Below are positions 42,534-53,140 of a stretch of 64,000 nt of DNA, piece by piece (position 1 is the stretch's first letter; each line of letters starts with the position of its first letter). This stretch comes from Pseudorasbora parva (lineage: Eukaryota > Chordata > Actinopteri > Cypriniformes > Gobionidae): NCBI RefSeq assembly GCF_024679245.1, contig NC_090196.1:10894782-10958781 (forward strand). Reading direction: 5' to 3'. Under the pieces are notes generated by a model that made no database searches, was not told where the DNA came from, and saw only the letters and a program-made list of their open reading frames with translations. Position numbers and translations under genes: made by a program.

Positions 42534-42794
42534 TCATAAATAAATACAAAACCTGTCAGATCTGTCATAAAAAAAATATTCGTCAATTGATGTGCATTTT
42601 ATTTTTCCTTCACTTTGTAGCTGCATTAGTTTGTTATTAAGAATGAAGTTGTAAAGGTCTTGATTTTCCTTCTCCTTTTTAAGTTTTTCGATCTCTAATT
42701 GCAGTTTTGTCTTCTGTAGGACGTCTCTTTGCAGTTCTAGCACGTTTTCTCTTGTCGCGGCTGGAGAGGATATTTGCGTCTTTCTGCAATTCAC
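42534..42794 (-). pseudogene. Harbinger ORF2 C-terminal coiled coil H2
   Basis: 86 codons: TRENVLELQRDVLQKTKL, EIEKLKKEKENQDLYNFIL, a heptad-like helix. The upstream DNA-binding part is not readable as one frame here. Confidence 0.65.
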
Positions 42795-43345
42795 AAGTGT
42801 TTTGAAGGAATAATGAAAAAAATCTAAAAATTACATCAAGGCTGTTCTAAGTAAAATTAACAATAGACTAAAATATTTGTTAACAAAGAAGCAATAAAAC
42901 CTCACTTTGCTGCATGATTTGGCGTGCTGCTGGCGCTCTGCCGGTGTTGAAGCTGATTTTTGCTGAGAAGGTCTAACGTGTGAAACAAATAACGTTACCA
43001 AGCATATTTTATTTTGTCGTGATCTTCAAATCGTTTATCCTCAGCAGTGATCATTTTTATTTGATTTAAGACAATAATGTTCTCTCACTCCGTGTAATAT
43101 TCCTCTTGTTGAATCTCAGCTGCACTCTCTAACCCGCCAGCGTAGCGTGTCTATGGCAACAATAGAATTTTATAACGGTAAAACCTGGGTCACAGTCGTG
43201 AAACACTTAGCGGCGTCCCTTACCTAAGAGAACCGTTTAAGGGATTATATGCAACACCCTTAAATCATTCCCTTAGATAAGGGGAAATCACGCCTTAAGT
43301 ATCATACTTAAGGGAAAAACTTAAGGTGTTTTATGCAACCGGGCA

Positions 43346-43487
43346 AAGGTCTTGGGATCTAGCCATGTCATTGGAGGGGTTGTACTTGACACTAGGCTTA
43401 CTGTGTTAGTCGGTATTGCCGGTGTTACCGGTGCTCAGGAAAACCATGGTTACATGCATAAACTGAGAAGTTGTTTTCCCATTAAAC
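43346..43487 (+). pseudogene. DIRS recombinase remnant, right part
   Basis: Resumes GGTCTTGGGATCTAGCCATG after the Harbinger pair and ends at ACCATGGTTACATGCATAA plus array DNA up to CCCATTAAA. Confidence 0.6.
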
Positions 43488-44444
43488 AGTCCATCCAGGA
43501 TTTCGCAATGTCGCGATCGCAACTATTAACACAACTTCAATAAATCCATGTGAATTATGTGCGACTCACAATTTTGACCAATTACCGCAACTTTTCTGCA
43601 ACGTTGACCAATCATCAAGGTCTCCTGCTAAGCGGCGTCATACGTCAGCAAACTATATAAAGGCTGTCCATATTAGGGCTGTCAAAATTAACACGTTAAC
43701 GCAAATCCATTTTATTGGCACAAAATTTAGTAACGCAGCACGCATTTTCTATTTGATCCATGGCATAGCCCAAAGTTGGAGAAAGCAAGATAAGCCATAG
43801 ACGTAGAGGATGCAGCAGCAAACATTAACAGGGAAAGAAAAGGTTAACATTAATATTACTATTCTAAACCAAAAGTGCAGTTATTTCCTACAAGATGCCA
43901 TATTTTCTGTTTAACTTTTATTAGACTCCAGGTCGAAAGAAAATTGTGTTTTTACCCTGAACACATTCTCTGCAGTCTGAGCGCGATGCACTGAAGCTCA
44001 CTCTCGCTCATATCGGAGGTAAATCATTGACATTAATACCACTTACAGTACATGTGTTTTATTCAACTAAATACATTACAATCATTACAATTTTCTGAAC
44101 AAGAGCGTTCCCAAGTCTGTCCCAAGTTGCTCATGAATAGGCTAACCAATTTGTATTTTCAACATAATATTTTGAATATTCAATGAATTGATAGATGCAC
44201 TTCTACTTACTATTTACTTTAGCTAACCTATTTTACTTTATTTATTTTTAATTTCCATTTATTCACTTTAAATAAATTATAATATAAACTTATATGATTA
44301 ACAGAAATTGTAGTTGCTCAACACCACAGGAACAGTAAACCTTTTTTTTTAGTTAAGTAAAACTAAAAGTTAAGTTAACTCCAAAGGTTTACGGAACGAG
44401 AAGGGGAGGAAGGATGGTGAACTTCCATGTTAGTAAAGTCTGCA

Positions 44445-44857
44445 CTGCAAAAAAAAACAAAAACAAAAAACATTCTTACTAAGTATTTTTGTCTTGTTTC
44501 AAGTCTAAATATCTAAAAATGCTTACATTAAGAAACATTTACTAGACATGTAAAAAATAAATATTGTCTTGTTTTGGTGAAAAAAGAACTTAAAATTAAG
44601 CTAAATAATCTGCCAATGGGGAAAGAAAAATAATGTTGTTTTCTGTTTGAATTAAGATTATTTTTCTTACCCCATTGGCAGATTATTTATCTTATTTAAA
44701 AAAAAAAAACTGTCTTAGTTTTGAGTTTTTTGTTCCCAAAACAAGACAACTACTTTTGCTTGTCTAGTATATACTTCTTGTTTTAAGATTTGTAAGATAT
44801 TTTGGCAAAAAACAAGACAAAAATACTAAGTAAGAAAAGCATTTTTTGCAGTGTGTC
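44445..44857. mobile_element. Foldback MITE
   Basis: The left arm CACTGCAAAAAA...ACTAAGTATTTTTGTCTTG is matched in inverse at about 44812-44857. A second inverted pair, ATAATCTGCCAATGGGG / CCCCATTGGCAGATTAT, lies in the middle, so nearly the whole 410 bp can fold on itself. Confidence 0.75.
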
Positions 44858-45351
44858 TGTCGTTATAAACAATGTATTTTACTCTCCATGTCCGATAGAG
44901 AAAGACATTTTGCAAAGGTGACAAAAAGCTCTCTCGGTATCCAACTCAACACCTTTCAGTCACAAATATTCATTTTCCCAGTCTTTCTTGTACCCACTCC
45001 TTCTCTTTTTAATTGATGATTGCAGTGCCTCAGACTCCATTTTTCGAATAGGAAAGTGTGCATCTAAAAAGTTACAAGTGTGTCTGGTATGCACGTGCGT
45101 GAGCTGTCATGACAACAACGAAAAAGTTGACAACAGCAGTTCAAGTGAGGGGTGGGTGTGGCAACAGTAGCATGCTGAACTGTCAAGTAATGTTGGTTTG
45201 GCTGCCTGAGGCACGAGGATATAGAGCAACTAAATTTTTTTTGAGCAAGCATTAATTATGTGTGACACGGTCTCAATTAGCGGGAAGCATGAATTTGGCT
45301 TCAAATGCTCTGGGCGCACGCGCTATGCGGGACGGGTGGTCACCCTAAAGC

Positions 45352-46164
45352 CTAGTTCACACTGCCCGATTTTTGCCACGATTTTGAGTCGCCGACAGGT
45401 TTTATGAAATCACCGACAAATACCCGAGATCACAGGCAAATCGGTGCTCGTGCACGCGAGTGACAATCACGCAGTGTGAATAATCAAAGACGCGATCAGC
45501 GAGAATCGCAGACGAGTCGCCGACGCCGGTGAGATATTTGGCATGCTAAATATCTGGAGCTGTCGGCGATTGAAACTCCTGCTGTGTGAACTGCGTTCTG
45601 ACTGAAAATTACACCGACAGCCAATGAGAGAGTGAGATACAGGGCAGCGGTAGGTTCAGGGAGGAGTTATAGAGCAGAATATCAGTATTTTAATATATTT
45701 ACAATTCTATCAAACAGAAACAAAGGCCAAACATTTGCACATCCAGTCACAGCAGCAGCGCATTACAAAATTGTTTGTTTACCTCAAACTGTCTTTGCAG
45801 AACACAATCCTGGCTCCCTCTGTCTCTCCAACAATTTCTTCCGCCATAATCTTTTTTCTTTTTCTCCACAAATCAGCGCACGTACAATTTGAAGCAAACT
45901 TTGTGCAGTTTATCATTTTTAATAACAATTCCAAGTCTCGCGCGAGAACTCCGGTCTGAAGCACGTGTGATCTTGCGTTGTTTAATTATCACATCGCACG
46001 TGTGTTTGGGAAACGTAGATTGCGCACCGGAGAGAGAGAGAGAGTTGTCGGCGATTCTCTTGTTCAGTCATGCAGTGCAAACTCCTCTGTCATCAAACCA
46101 TCGTGCAGAGTGAACACAGCAGTGACTGAATGATACCCCAGATAGTCATGCAGTGTGAATAGAG
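45352..46164. mobile_element. Probable Harbinger-like non-autonomous element
   Basis: GCCTAGTTCACACTGCCCGAT at the left and GTCATGCAGTGTGAATAG at the right resemble a TIR with TTCACACTGC. Repeated GTCGCCGAC/GTCGGCGA motifs occur inside. The exact ends are uncertain. Confidence 0.4.
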
Positions 46165-46331
46165 CAGTGACCCGAGTAAAAATGGATCTACATTTGCCGT
46201 TTTAACCTAGAAAAACAAATGCTGAAAAAAATTGCAACTTTCATCGCAACTTTTAAGAAAAGTGGCTGCAACATCAGGCTGTTTAGGCCGCAACAATCAC
46301 AAAAAGGCCAGCACAATCCTGGAGGGACTGA

Positions 46332-46672
46332 TTAAAAATGTTCAGTTTTAACCTGATGTTTGATACTCAGGATGTGAAATGAAATAAGTGAAAATATTAT
46401 TTACCACATTTACACTAAAGTAAATAAAATACTGATGCAGTTGTCTTATTAACATGTGTACTCATGAAAATACTCACTTGAAGAAGCTGTTGTAGTAGAG
46501 CTTGAAGGAGCAGGGGTTGCTGAAAAATTAGATTTTTGGAAAATAGAAATATAATTTAAATAATATTCATTGACATGCTTAAAAGGATATTTTTGCACTT
46601 AATGAAATTCTGTATTGCAAAAACTTGTTAAAAAAAGACCACATGACAGCATCTGTAAACTGTGTAAATATA
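46332..46672. repeat. Mini-exon array block, diverged unit
   Basis: Unit with a diverged 42-nt exon, ending at AAATATAGTT where a DIRS copy begins. Confidence 0.75.
46478..46519 (-). CDS. Putative PTS mini-exon 2
   Basis: 42 nt, TPAPSSSTTTASS. The most diverged exon, yet every change leaves Thr, Ser, Pro or Ala; acceptor ATTTTTCAG, donor GTGAGTATTTT. Confidence 0.5.
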
Positions 46673-46905
46673 GTTCTCTATATCGAGGGAACTTCGCACT
46701 GTGTCAGAACGACAAAGGGGTGCTCCCTAAGCATCAGCGCATCTGAAGTATGAATGAAACTAGTCCAATCCTGATTGGTACCGCTTCATGACGTAGATGT
46801 GACGGCATACACAGAAGCTATAAATGGAAGACCGGTGCATAGTAGCGTCAGTTATCGCTCTTCAGCATAGCGCTCTGTGTGAATTGTCTGTTACTGTTAT
46901 TTGTC

Positions 46906-47125
<220 letters not shown>

Positions 47126-47134
47126 GTTAAAATA

Positions 47135-47430
47135 ATGGCGACTTCAAGAGGTGTGTGCACCAATGTCCCTGCTTCAATTCGGGAGCGGACACACTCTCTT
47201 TGTGTACAGTGCCTGGGTGTTCAGCATGCTCAGGCAGCTCTCGAGGGAGCCGCCTACAGTCATTGTGAGCTGCTGACGCTTAGAGTGCTTTGCTCGCTGT
47301 TGGCGGTCTTTGATGAGGCCGGCCAACCACGTGAGCCCCGCCAGGGTGGCCCGGTGTCGCAGATCATGGGGCTTACAACTGGATTTGTCAGTGGAGATTG
47401 AGACTGCAGAGGCACTTTCGCGCCCTCTGA
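47135..47430 (+). pseudogene. DIRS Gag N-terminus, D5 subfamily
   Basis: ATG GCG ACT start just after the AT run. Residues 8-50 carry a diverged Cys/His module (C, then [24 protein letters not shown]); the CPRYIT Cys positions are changed (CTNVPASI). An early deletion joins it near 47430 to the RNase H end. Confidence 0.75.
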
Positions 47431-47431
47431 G

Positions 47432-48760
47432 CAGGCTAGCGCATCTCATTCTATTGTGGTCGCAAGAGAAGTTGTTATCTCTTAGGGCAATGTATATCCC
47501 GGGGATACAGAATCAGACGTGGCCGAGGCTGTGTCTGTATGCATTCTCCCCGATCGCTCTGCTGCCAGGGGTCCTGGAGAGAGTCCGGCAACAAGGAGTC
47601 AGTATTTTTGGCCGACTCGAGTATGGTTCTCGGACATCATAGCTCTGCTGGCGGGTCCCCCGTCCCCCTCTGAGGAGGGACCGCCTTAATGCAGGCAGGG
47701 AGCACAATATTTCACCCCCGGCCAGAAATATGGAACATTTTGATCTGGCCCCTGAGGGGCCAGGTACCAAGAGACTGGACTGCCAGCAGATGTTATAGAG
47801 ACCATACTCAGTTCCAGGGCTCAGTCTATGAGCCTCAAGTGGAATGTTTTCGCTACTTGCTGTAGACAGCGTGAGGTAGACCCACTTACCTTTTCGATGG
47901 CTTCAGTTCTGGAGTTCCTCCAAACCGTTTCTTTGCAGGGCTTACCCTGTCCACACTCAAGGTGTACGTGGCTTCTAATGTAGCTTTCCACGCTCCTTTG
48001 AGTGATGGGCCCTTGTGTAGGCACCAATTGGTTGTACATTTCCTCCAGGGGGCTCGGAGGATGAGGCCTGTAGCCCATACCAGAGTTCCTACCTGGGATC
48101 TGGCGGTGGTGCTCGAAGGGTTGGTTGAGGCCCCCTTCGAGCCACTGGATTCGGTAGAGCCTAAGAACTTAAAAGTGCCATTTCTCTTGGCAATCACATC
48201 TCTGAGGTTACCCTTGGCAGTCACGCCAACTTGCCTGGAGTTTGCCCCCAGAGGAGTTAAAGCCATCTTACACCCTAGGCCAGGCTATGTGCCTAAGGTG
48301 TCTTCTAGTATGGTCAGGTCCTTGGTTCTTCAGGCATTTCATCCCCTGCCCCATGTGACTGCGGAAGAAGGGAGACTTTTCCTCTTGTGCCCAGTCAGGG
48401 CCCTGAGGATATATTTAAAAAGGTCAGCTCAGTGGAGGAGATCAGACCAGCTGTTAGTGTGTTTTGGCTCGCCCAAGAAAGGGTTCCCTGCATCTACCCC
48501 TACTATTAGTAATTGGATTGTGCAGGCTATAGCCTTGGCATATCAGGTGCGCAATTTGCCTTCACCTATAGCCGTGAGGGCCCATTCCACCAGGGGCATG
48601 GCCTCCTTGGTGGCCCTTCTCTCTGGAGTCCTTATGCAGGACATCTGTGAAGCGGCCGGATTGGTCACTCAGCACACATTTATAAGATTTTACAGCTTAC
48701 ACCTGCCTGTGACACCTGGCGCCAGGGTGCTTCAGTCCTCATTGTGCCTGGTTTCCAGCT
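47432..48760 (+). pseudogene. DIRS RNase H end and tyrosine recombinase, D5
   Basis: From 47432: RLAHLILLWSQEKLLSLRAMYIPGIQNQ, then a deletion to WPRLCLYAFSPIALLPGVLERV. The recombinase is in several frames to about 47960 and then open to 48760: FEPLDSVEPK, HPRPGYVPKV, LCPVRALRIY, RAHSTRGMA (His and Arg) and FIRFYSLHL (Tyr). The first catalytic Arg block, SLKRIGD in other copies, is reduced to SLRLPLAV, so the KR-x-GDLQ residues are deleted. It is inactive for this reason even apart from the frame breaks. Confidence 0.85.
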
Positions 48761-48876
48761 TCACAATAGGGAAGGCAAACCCTTGGTGTGGCCTAGTGGG
48801 TACTTGTTCCCCAAATTCGTTGTCCCTATGCAGTGCAACGTTCCCTCGATATAGGGAATGTCTCAGGTTATGTATA

Positions 48877-49219
48877 TCAATCAATCAATAAACTTTATTT
48901 ATATAGTGCTTTTACAATGACGATTGTTTCAAAGCAGCTTCACAGTGTTAAACAGGATAACATTGCAACAAAATTTGATTTGGGTAGTTTAATTTGGATA
49001 GTTTATAGAATTAAATATGACCAAATGAATACATTTTATTTGTATATTTAGTTTAATAACTTGGATCATAATTTTAGTGTCCCCAACTGATCAAGCCAAG
49101 CCAACGGCGACAGTGGCAAGGAACCAAAACTCCATCAGGGCATGATGGAGAAAAACAAACCTTGGGAGAAACCAGACTCAGTCGGGGTGCCAGTTCTCCT
49201 CTGGCCTATTATTAAACAG
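48877..49219 (-). mobile_element. 5'-truncated LINE/SINE tail inserted in DIRS palindrome
   Basis: Minus-strand 3' end ...GCACTATATAAATAAAG followed by (ATTG)n. The body contains CTGAGTCTGGTTTCTCCCAA and ATGGAGTTTTGGTTCC, a fish-type retroposon tail. TGTATA is duplicated on both sides (48871-48876, 49220-49225). Removing it restores the DIRS palindrome GGTTATGTATATAACC. Confidence 0.8.
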
Positions 49220-49502
49220 TGTATATAACCCATGTTCCCTGAGAGGGTACGAGCACTGCGTCTCGTTGCCACACCGCGTATCGCCTAAAAGAGAGCTTGT
49301 CTCATCGCGATAATTGACGCTACTATGCGCGGTCTCCCCTTTATAGCTTCTGGGTATGCCGTCACATCTACGTCATGATGCAGCATCAATCAGGATTGAA
49401 CTAGTTTCATTCATACTTCAGATGCGCTGATGCTTAGGGACCATCCTCAAATTCGTCATTCCGACGCAGTGCTTGTTCCCTCTCAGGGAACATGGGTTAT
49501 AT

Positions 49503-50049
49503 ACATAATTATATACATATCAAACAGTGTATGATTATTATTCTGGCAACCTTACAGGTCAGAAATCATATTAGATCGGAATATTTGAAATTTCTGGGTA
49601 TCACGCAAATGACGGGTTAATTTAGGATGGCGGTCTTTCTCCATCCTAAATTGAACAGCTCATTGAACAGCTCTGCTGGTCTTTTCTCATCCACACTTAA
49701 GATCTACGGGGCCATAGCAGCCTTCCACACACCGTTATGTGGTGGAAGAATAAATACATTTATTCTTATTAATATGTCACTTTTAACTGGTAGGTGCTGA
49801 TGTTTGATACTCAGTAGGTGAAGTGCAATTATTATTTACCACAGTTACACTAAAATAAATAAATTACTGATGGAATTGTCCTATTAACATGAAAATACTC
49901 ACTTGTAGAATCTGGTGTTTGAGAAGAGCTTGTAGGTTCAGGGGTTGCTGAAACAAATAGATTTATGAAGAAATAGAACATAATTTAAGTAATATTCATT
50001 GACATGCTTAAAATAATTTTTTTGCATGAAAATAAATTCTGTATGGCAA
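49503..50049. repeat. Short unassigned stretch, DIRS remnant and array block
   Basis: 49503-49650 is unassigned. From 49650 the text is the ancient recombinase remnant (CATCCACACTTAAGATCTACGG and the patch), then an array unit with exon 1. Confidence 0.65.
49903..49947 (-). CDS. Putative PTS mini-exon 1 (first in transcription order)
   Basis: 45 nt, TPEPTSSSQTPDST, acceptor ATTTGTTTCAG, donor GTGAGTATTTT. No further exon is recognisable to its right; the array is cut at 50050 by DIRS sequence. Confidence 0.5.
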
Positions 50050-50213
50050 AAACGTCTCGGTGACCTATGTAACCCTCATTCCCAGGACGATCAATGTACT
50101 TTGAGTGTATACAAACGAGCCAATGAAGATTGGCATGCGGTTTGCGCATTCCACATTTCCACGCAGCGTGGGTATAAATAAGGAAGTGGAATACCACATC
50201 ATTGTTCCCTTTC
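50050..50213 (+). mobile_element. D1-type DIRS terminal repeat, left part
   Basis: Close to 81-300 (ACGTCTCGGTGACC, TTGAGTGTATACAAACGAGCC, GGGTATAAATAAGGAAGTGGA). Split by DIRS copy D3; it continues at 55429. Confidence 0.75.
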
Positions 50214-50288
50214 GGGGAACTCGAGCTGCGTCGAAACGCTGTGAGAACGCCTCTGCGTTAATGCGTCGTGAAGCGCCTGTAGGCGTGA

Positions 50289-50314
50289 TGACGTCATCGA
50301 CCGGAAGCTATAAA
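50289..50314 (+). promoter_or_regulatory. DIRS terminal promoter: TGACGTCA and TATAAA
   Basis: TGACGTCA at 50289-50296 and TATAAA at 50309-50314, with the same spacing as at 17224-17249. Confidence 0.55.
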
Positions 50315-50480
50315 GCGTCTGTGAAAACAAACAGGAACTAGCTTCTGAGCCTTCAGCAAGCGATCTGTGTGAACCTGTCTGTCTATTTGGTGTTTTTGTC
50401 TGTCTATTATCAGAGATTTTCCACCCTTTTTGTTAAATATTCCTATATTAACAAAGAAAAGAGAAAATAAATAGATAGAA

Positions 50481-51902
50481 ATGGCGAGTGAAAGCAGCAA
50501 TTTCAGGAAGTGTGTTCCTCCCTGCCCACGCTACATCACGGGTGGGGATACACACTCTCTCTGTGTTGCATGCTTGGGAGCGCAGCATGCCCAGGCAGCC
50601 CTCGAGGGGGCTGCTTCAAGCATTGCGAGAGACTACCGCTGAGAACGCTGCGCTCCCGCCGGGCACTCTTCGAGGAGGGTGCCTCGGCGCGTGTTACCCG
50701 CGGCTCTGGTCCCGCTGCCGCCGAGGCGGAGCGGAGGCTGCAGTCGTGGGGATCACAATTGGATGTTGCAGAGGGGTTAGAGACGGGCGCTGCCTTATCT
50801 CTGCCCTCACCTGCACCATCCAGCGGCTCTTCTCGGGGCATGGAAGCACGCATGGCGGTTTCTTCCCCCCCGAGAGAGTCGCCGGTGCTTCATCTGTCCA
50901 GCTCTGAGGAATCGCCACTTCAGTCCCCTGCATGCGAGGAGCTCGTTGAGGTTCTGACGCGAGCGGTGGCCAGGCTTAACATCGACTGGCCAACCAAGAG
51001 ATATGAGGCAGGAAGAAAGCGTGCAAGTAAATTAGACGAGAGATTCCTGCCTTCTCGCGCTTCAGAGCCTCAGTGGCGGGGCTTGCCGTTCTTTCACGAC
51101 TTGCACACTGAGGTGGCAAGATCGTGGAAGAGACCGGCATCATACCGTGTTTTCAGCCCACAGACTTCGGTCTATAGTAACATCGCTGGGCTGAAACAGT
51201 ATGGGTATGGGGCGATGGCAAAGGTTGAAGAGACGCTCGCGAGCCATCTCTCGCCTTCCTCGGCATCGTCCCTTAAAGCCCCGTTTTTGCCCACCAGACC
51301 TCTAAAAACAACGTCGGCGTTGGTGGGCAAAGCGTACTCGGCAGCGGGTCAGGCGGCTGCGTGCCTGCACACTATGGCAATAGTGCAGGCATACCAGGCT
51401 GACCTGCTGAGGGATCTGGACAGTAGTGATGCAGTGGGGGGAGATATTATTACTGAACTTCGTTCGTCAGCCGACGGCCAGATGTGTGGGCCGCTCTATG
51501 GCAGCCCTGGTGGCCACGGAGAGGCACTTATGGTTGAACCCCACTGACATCAAAGAGAGGGAGAAAGCTTTTCTGCTGGATGCGCCGCTTTCTCCTGGAG
51601 GCCTCTTCGGTGACGCAGTCCATACTGTCACCGAGAGGTTCCAGGAGTCCAAAAAGCAAGCTGCGGCGCTCAAGCAGTTTCTCCCTCTCAGGGTTCAGGT
51701 CCCTGGGGCTGCTGCTGACATCAAGCAGCCCAAACCGAGTACGAGCGCCTCGCACAGGGCAAAACAGAAGCAGAGCGTCGCTACCCGAACTCCCCCTCAG
51801 CGCGGGGACGAGGGGCGGCGCTCTCAGACGAGGCCTTCGAGGGGCAGGGCTGATCTGAGGACAGTCCTGATCGCCAAGAAGGCCTCGTCAAAGCGTTCCT
51901 GA
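50481..51902 (+). pseudogene. DIRS Gag of D3, two frameshifts
   Basis: The start is ATG GCG AGT at 50481. The Cys/His module spans residues 11-47 (CVPPCPRYITGGDTHSLC, VACLGAQHAQAALEG). A one-base loss right after it ends the first frame; the homologous text continues from about 50625 to 51547 (RLNIDWPTKRYEAGRK, FFHDLHTEVARSWKR, GKAYSAAGQAAACLHTMAIV). A second shift near 51470 leads to the last part, which ends at 51902 (NPTDIKEREKAFLLDAPLSP, basic Lys/Arg-rich tail). The basic tail may bind RNA. Confidence 0.88.
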
Positions 51903-52096
51903 CGCCAGAAGCGTCAGGACGCTGAGGGTGGTTCCCCCCGTAGGGAAACGGTGTTTACCCCTGCCAACGGTACCCGTTTCCCTGCGGCACCCTCTGGGGG
52001 CCGCGCTGCCAACCCCGCCGCAATGCCGGGGCGCAGTCGGGGGCCCCCGAGCAGTCAAGTCAGTCGTTCCCTGCCGGTTCGCCGCTTCAGGGCACT

Positions 52097-53140
52097 GTGC
52101 TTGTTGCTCAAAGTACACCAGAGGCCAGCCTCGAGAGGCTGGTTCCCTTAGTAGATTTTCTAGACGAGTGGAAACGTTTATCAAATATATCTCATTGGGT
52201 CCTGCAGATAATAGAAAGGGGGTACGCCATTCAATTCAAAAGTCGGCCACCTCCTTTCAGCGGTGTCCTACCTACAGAGGTGGGCCCGGAGCAGGCTCTG
52301 GTAATGGCACAGGAAGTACAGACACTCCTGCAAAAAGGGGCTATAGAGAGGGTTCCCCCTCCCAGCAGGGAGTCTGGGTTTTACAGCCGTTACTTCATCG
52401 TGCCGAAGAAGGATGGGGGCTTACGCCCGATATTAGATCTGCGTCTACTAAATCGCTCGGTGGCCAAGCTCAAGTTCAAGATGCTCACACTCAGACAGAT
52501 TGTGTCGCAGATCAAACTAGAGGATTGGTTTGTCACCATAGACCTCAAAGATGCGTATTTTCATGTCTCCATCCTTCCACATCACAGGAAGTTTCTCAGG
52601 TTTGCCTTCGGGGGAGAGGCATACCAATATCGAGTACTTCCTTTCGGTCTAGCACTGTCACCCCGCACTTTCACCAAGTGTGTGGATGCAGCTCTGGCGC
52701 CGTTGCATCTGCAGGGCATCCGCATACTGAATTATATCGACGACTGGCTGATTCAAACGAATACAGAGCAGATGGCGGTTCAGCATCGAGATGCTGTTCT
52801 CGCACATATGTCGAAGTTGGGGTTGAGACTGAACGCCAAGAAGAGTGTGCTTTCTCCGGCTCAGAGAACCACTTTTCTAGGTGTGAGCTGGGACTCGGTA
52901 ATAATGCGGGCGCAATTATCGCCAACACGCATAGCATCGATCCTGGCAGCAGTCAAAGAACAGAAGCTAGGCCGGGCCGTCACTGTGAAACAGTTCCAGA
53001 AACTGTTAGGTCTCATGGCAGCAGCGTCCAATGTTATACCTCTTGGCCTACTGTACATGAGGCCACTGCAGTGGTGGCTCAAAACAAAAGGATTCTCCCC
53101 GAGGGGAAATCCGCTCCGCACGATCACAGTCACGCGGTGA
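52097..53140 (+). pseudogene. DIRS reverse transcriptase of D3, ended by one nonsense change
   Basis: 347 codons; ATG 52097 is the first in frame but the native frame may begin further upstream. Motifs: IVPKKDGGLRPILDLR (101-116), D149 in VTIDLKDAYFHVS, LPFG 181-184 and Y213-I-D-D216 (ILNYIDDW). The thumb (TFLGVSWDSVIM, KLLGLMAAASNVIPLG) is intact. The stop TGA at 53138 corresponds to CGA (Arg) in the copy at 18.5 kb, so a single C-to-T change separates RT from RNase H. All RT residues look functional. Confidence 0.88.

Larger units (their letters stand above)
41268..43345 (+). mobile_element. Harbinger element H2 (second of tandem pair)
   Basis: Nearly identical to H1, offset 2,093 bp, sharing the same internal deletion. 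It directly follows H1 (CGGGCA|CTGGG|CCCGGTTGC) and ends at 43345 before AAG. Confidence 0.88.
43488..46331. mobile_element. TIR DNA transposon, TTAA or ATTAAA target, non-coding
   Basis: The ends CAGTCCATCCAGGATT and, reversed, CAGTCCCTCCAGGATT are followed on both sides by GCAAC-type motifs. ATTAAA stands on each side, compatible with a TTAA duplication of piggyBac/Kolobok type. The interior is a collection of other repeats with no transposase. GGGCTGTCAAAATTAACACG near 43676 is the kind of text seen at DNA-transposon ends. Confidence 0.6.
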
